Below, in pieces: positions 61,075-64,000 of a stretch of DNA of 64,000 nt. Both the position numbers and the translations under genes were made by a program. Position 1 is the first letter of the stretch, and each line of letters starts with the position of its first letter. The stretch is from Bacteroidia bacterium (GTDB lineage: Bacteria > Bacteroidota > Bacteroidia > J057 > JADKCL01): the NCBI GenBank assembly GCA_020635905.1, contig JACJYV010000003.1, positions 620,001 to 684,000 of the forward strand. The letters run 5' to 3'. The notes beneath the pieces are model-generated. The model had not been told where the DNA came from, searched no databases, and saw nothing but the letters and a program-made list of their open reading frames with translations.

Positions 61075-64000
61075 ATGGCCCACAATTTTCAGCCTAATCT
61101 CAAAATCTACAAAAGCTCGGCCGGCTCAGGCAAAACCTACACTTTGGTGCGGGAATATCTGAGCATTGTGCTGCGCGATCCTGCGGCCTATAAGCAGGTG
61201 CTGGCCATTACTTTTACCAAAAAGGCTGCCAGCGAGATGAAAGAGCGCATTCTGAAAGCGTTGCGTGAAATCAGGGACGGCGAAAATAAAGGTCTGATCG
61301 AAAGTTTCCTGGCAGATCCTGACCTCAAAGATGCAGATTTAGCCCAACGGGCAGCGCGGGTGCTTTCCTCCATTCTCCACGATTACTCAAATTTTGCGGT
61401 CAGTACGATCGACAGTTTTACTTATCGCATTGTGCAGAGTTTTGCCCGCGACCTCGATTTGCCTTCCCGTTTTGAGGTGGAAACAGATACCCGCGGCCTG
61501 ATTACCCGCCTCACCGACCTCCTGCTCGACAGCATTGGCCGCGACGATTATGTGACCCAGGTTCTGATTCGTTTTGCCGAATCAAAAATGGACGATGAAA
61601 GCGGTTGGAACATCGAAAATGACCTCAAAAAGATCGCTGAAATGATCTTCAAGGAGGAAAGCCAGGAACCCGTGCAAGCCTTGCATGGCATTGAGGAGGG
61701 GCGTTTTCTTGAATTTATTGCCTTTTTGAAGCAGGAAACAGAGAATTTTCCTCAAAAAATGAAAGTTCTGGGCGAAAAGGCTGTTAATCTGATTTCGCAA
61801 AGCGGGCTTCAGATCGGGGATTTCTATTATGGAGGCTCGGGTCCAGCGAATGCCTTTTATAAACTTCTGCATGCGGGCAGTCCCAGGGAATTTCGCGACA
61901 TTTTTGAAAAACCCAGATTTCAGGCTGCCCTTGAAAGCGGGATTTGGGCCAAAAAAGGCAGTCCGCGGGAAGGGGAAATCAATTCGCTGATGCAGGGCGC
62001 CTTAGGCCAGGTTTTAACTGAGATTTTGCAGGTCAATCAGGCTGAATTTTTGACCTACTCCACCGCATGTGCGGCTTATCGCAACATTTACAGCCTGGGT
62101 GTACTCAAGCAAATGGAGGACCTGCTGGAAGCCTGGAAAGCGGAAAATAACGTACTCCACATCTCTGATTTCAACCGCAAAATTGCGGAATTTGTGCAGG
62201 AAGAACCTGCTGAATATATCTACTGGCGCCTGGGCGATCAGTTCAGGCATTATCTGCTGGACGAATTTCAGGATACTTCCCGCAAGCAATGGGAAAACCT
62301 GTTGCCTTTGCTGGAAAATGTGCTTGCTGGCTCAGACGAGCCCTCCACTCTGCTTCTGGTGGGCGATTCCAAGCAGGCCATTTACCGCTGGCGCTCGGGT
62401 GATATTGACCTGCTGGAACAGGACGCCCCCGACCTGATGGGGGTGAAACCCAGCTTTCTGTCTACCAATTACCGCAGCCGCGAAGCCATCGTCAACTTCA
62501 ATAATGCACTTTTCGAAGGGATGAAGGAGGTTTTTGCCCAAAATCCTTATCTGGGCAAAATCTATGAAGGATTCAAACAAGAGGTAAAGCCCGGCAATGA
62601 AAACGGAGGTTGGGTTCAGGTTGAATTTATTCCCAAATCAGGAAACAGTTCAGAATGGAAAAAAGAAGCCCTGGACAAAACCCTGGAACTGATTCCCACC
62701 CTGCTGGAAGATGGTTTTGAATATGCAGACCTGGCTATGCTGGTCAGGACGGGAAGCGAGGGTTCAGAACTGGCCAATTTCCTTTCTGAAGCAGGTATTC
62801 CAGTGATTTCCTCAGATTCACTCTTCCTTTATAAAGATGCACGGGTCAATTTTCTGATCAGCCTGTTTACCTATCTGGCGGCGCCTTATCACAAGATTTC
62901 GCGGGCCGAGGTACTGCATGCCTGGCTGATCAGCCTTTCTGAAACTGAGTATGGTTCTGAAACGGAAACCAAACTGCGGGAATTGCTGACCCGTCCACGG
63001 GAAGAGGGGGATCCCCTGCCCGATATTTCTGAATTATTGCCCGGGGGATTTTCTTCCATTCGCCACCGTCTCGACCAGCTTCCTCTGTATGAACTGACTG
63101 AGGAATTGGTGCGGATTTTTGGTTTGAATGATCCTCCTTCGGCCTATTTGCAAGCCTTTCTGGATACAGTGCAGGGATTTTCTGAGAAGCGGGAGCCAGA
63201 CATTTCTGCTTTTCTGGCTTTTTGGGCGGAGAAAAGGGATTCATTCTCACTTCAGGTCCCAGAGGGCGAAAATGCGATCAGGATTCTCACCGTCCACAAG
63301 TCCAAAGGACTGCAGTTTCCTGTGGTGATCATGCCCTTTGGGGATTGGGGCGCCACGCCCAAAGTCAACAGCCAAATGTGGGCAGAAGCCAACGGCACAT
63401 TTGCCGATTTTTCAGACACCTTCCTGCTTGCCTTCAATAACGATCTGGAAGCCAGCTACTTCAACCCCGATTATGCAGAGGAAATCACCAAATCCTACCT
63501 CGACAACGTCAACCTGCTTTATGTGGCCCTGACCCGTCCAGAGGAACGATTATACCTTTTTGCGCCTCAACCCGCCAAAGCAGATCCCAAAAAGGATATA
63601 AAATCCATTTCTGATGCCATTCTGGCCGCTTTTCAGACCCGACCTGTGCAGAAAATCTTCCCCAACGGCCAAGTTGAGGGTCATTATGAATTGGGAGTTA
63701 AACAGAAATTCACGCGCAAAAAATCTGATTCCAAAGCCCGTTTCGCTGAGGAATTACCTTCTGGAAGCTGGCGGCAAAAACTGAGAATCAGCCGCAATTT
63801 TGAACCTTTCTGGGATCTCAAGGCAGAGCAGCACGCCACCCAGCTTCCCCCCGACCAATTGGCTTTGGAAGCGCTGCGCAGGCTCCCTTCGCGGGACAAA
63901 CTGCCCGCCATTCTCGATCAGATGACTGAGGCAGGCCTGCTGGGAGGGTCGCAAAGACCGGGTTTGCAGACCTGGCTACAGGAAATTTTGCAGAAAAAGC
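61075..64000 (+). CDS. RecB/AddA-like UvrD-family helicase (C-terminus beyond window)
   Basis: An open frame from the ATG at 61075 runs to the window end (about 975 residues). Motif I KSSAGSGKTYTLV is at about 15-27; FTKKAASEMKERI is motif Ia; motif II LLDEFQDTS lies near 397; LLVGDSKQAIYRWRSG is motif III; STNYRSREAIV motif IV; ILTVHKSKGLQFPVVI motif V; and YVALTRPEERLYLF motif VI. The length and order fit RecB/AddA-type helicases of double-strand-break repair. Whether the C-terminus carries a PD-(D/E)XK nuclease cannot be seen. In such organisms the partner (AddB-like) is often next door; here it would lie outside the window. Confidence 0.9.
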   Translation, partial: MAHNFQPNLKIYKSSAGSGKTYTLVREYLSIVLRDPAAYKQVLAITFTKKAASEMKERILKALREIRDGENKGLIESFLADPDLKDADLAQRAARVLSSILHDYSNFAVSTIDSFTYRIVQSFARDLDLPSRFEVETDTRGLITRLTDLLLDSIGRDDYVTQVLIRFAESKMDDESGWNIENDLKKIAEMIFKEESQEPVQALHGIEEGRFLEFIAFLKQETENFPQKMKVLGEKAVNLISQSGLQIGDFYYGGSGPANAFYKLLHAGSPREFRDIFEKPRFQAALESGIWAKKGSPREGEINSLMQGALGQVLTEILQVNQAEFLTYSTACAAYRNIYSLGVLKQMEDLLEAWKAENNVLHISDFNRKIAEFVQEEPAEYIYWRLGDQFRHYLLDEFQDTSRKQWENLLPLLENVLAGSDEPSTLLLVGDSKQAIYRWRSGDIDLLEQDAPDLMGVKPSFLSTNYRSREAIVNFNNALFEGMKEVFAQNPYLGKIYEGFKQEVKPGNENGGWVQVEFIPKSGNSSEWKKEALDKTLELIPTLLEDGFEYADLAMLVRTGSEGSELANFLSEAGIPVISSDSLFLYKDARVNFLISLFTYLAAPYHKISRAEVLHAWLISLSETEYGSETETKLRELLTRPREEGDPLPDISELLPGGFSSIRHRLDQLPLYELTEELVRIFGLNDPPSAYLQAFLDTVQGFSEKREPDISAFLAFWAEKRDSFSLQVPEGENAIRILTVHKSKGLQFPVVIMPFGDWGATPKVNSQMWAEANGTFADFSDTFLLAFNNDLEASYFNPDYAEEITKSYLDNVNLLYVALTRPEERLYLFAPQPAKADPKKDIKSISDAILAAFQTRPVQKIFPNGQVEGHYELGVKQKFTRKKSDSKARFAEELPSGSWRQKLRISRNFEPFWDLKAEQHATQLPPDQLALEALRRLPSRDKLPAILDQMTEAGLLGGSQRPGLQTWLQEILQKK

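Overview
The window looks like a chromosome segment from a Bacteroidota bacterium, most likely a Saprospiria-type lineage. This rests on the SusC/SusD pair, several secreted proteins ending in type IX secretion (T9SS) sorting domains, very large HYR/SprB-repeat surface proteins, and TAnnTTTG-type promoter candidates. No rRNA, tRNA or CRISPR array was seen. Taxonomy is inferred from family content only.

Left part (1-15 kb): a mixed housekeeping region. It holds a membrane-protein tail, a LAS-type metallopeptidase coupled to a lipoprotein, YaaA, a eukaryote-like lysine-ketoglutarate reductase, a T9SS cargo protein, an NAD-dependent epimerase and a saccharopine dehydrogenase (the reductase and dehydrogenase together give the saccharopine route of lysine breakdown). 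Then come another T9SS cargo protein, a serine beta-lactamase-like lipoprotein, a TetR/SDR pair with matching palindromes in both leaders, a TPR protein with a small membrane partner, and an esterase. Gaps carry several kinds of short repeat and one MITE-like element.

Middle part (15-28 kb): an orphan SusC/SusD uptake pair closed by a strong terminator, a four-gene overlapping glycan cassette (membrane glycosyltransferase, GT4, flippase, methyltransferase), a seven-copy 134-bp tandem array, and an SGNH hydrolase/SRPBCC pair with unusual C-ending codon use.

28-42 kb: two giant T9SS-exported adhesin-like proteins (about 2450 and 1544 aa) with nearly matching C-terminal sorting domains, then a 1.7-kb gap holding a 28-copy array of a 21/22-bp near-palindrome.

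42-47 kb: an unrecognised 173-aa gene, then an AT-rich two-gene Gabija-type defence locus (OLD/Toprim nuclease plus UvrD-like helicase). The nuclease contains a perfect (GAAACA)15 microsatellite coding Glu-Thr repeats.

47-54.5 kb: one six-gene exopolysaccharide-type operon on the minus strand: Wzz-like regulator, O-antigen ligase/polymerase, nucleotidyltransferase, and two B12-binding radical SAM enzymes flanking a methyltransferase. 54.6-59.6 kb: a third giant secreted protein with a glycine-rich block inside a beta-helix. 60-64 kb: a tandem universal stress protein, then the start of a RecB/AddA-like helicase that runs off the window end.
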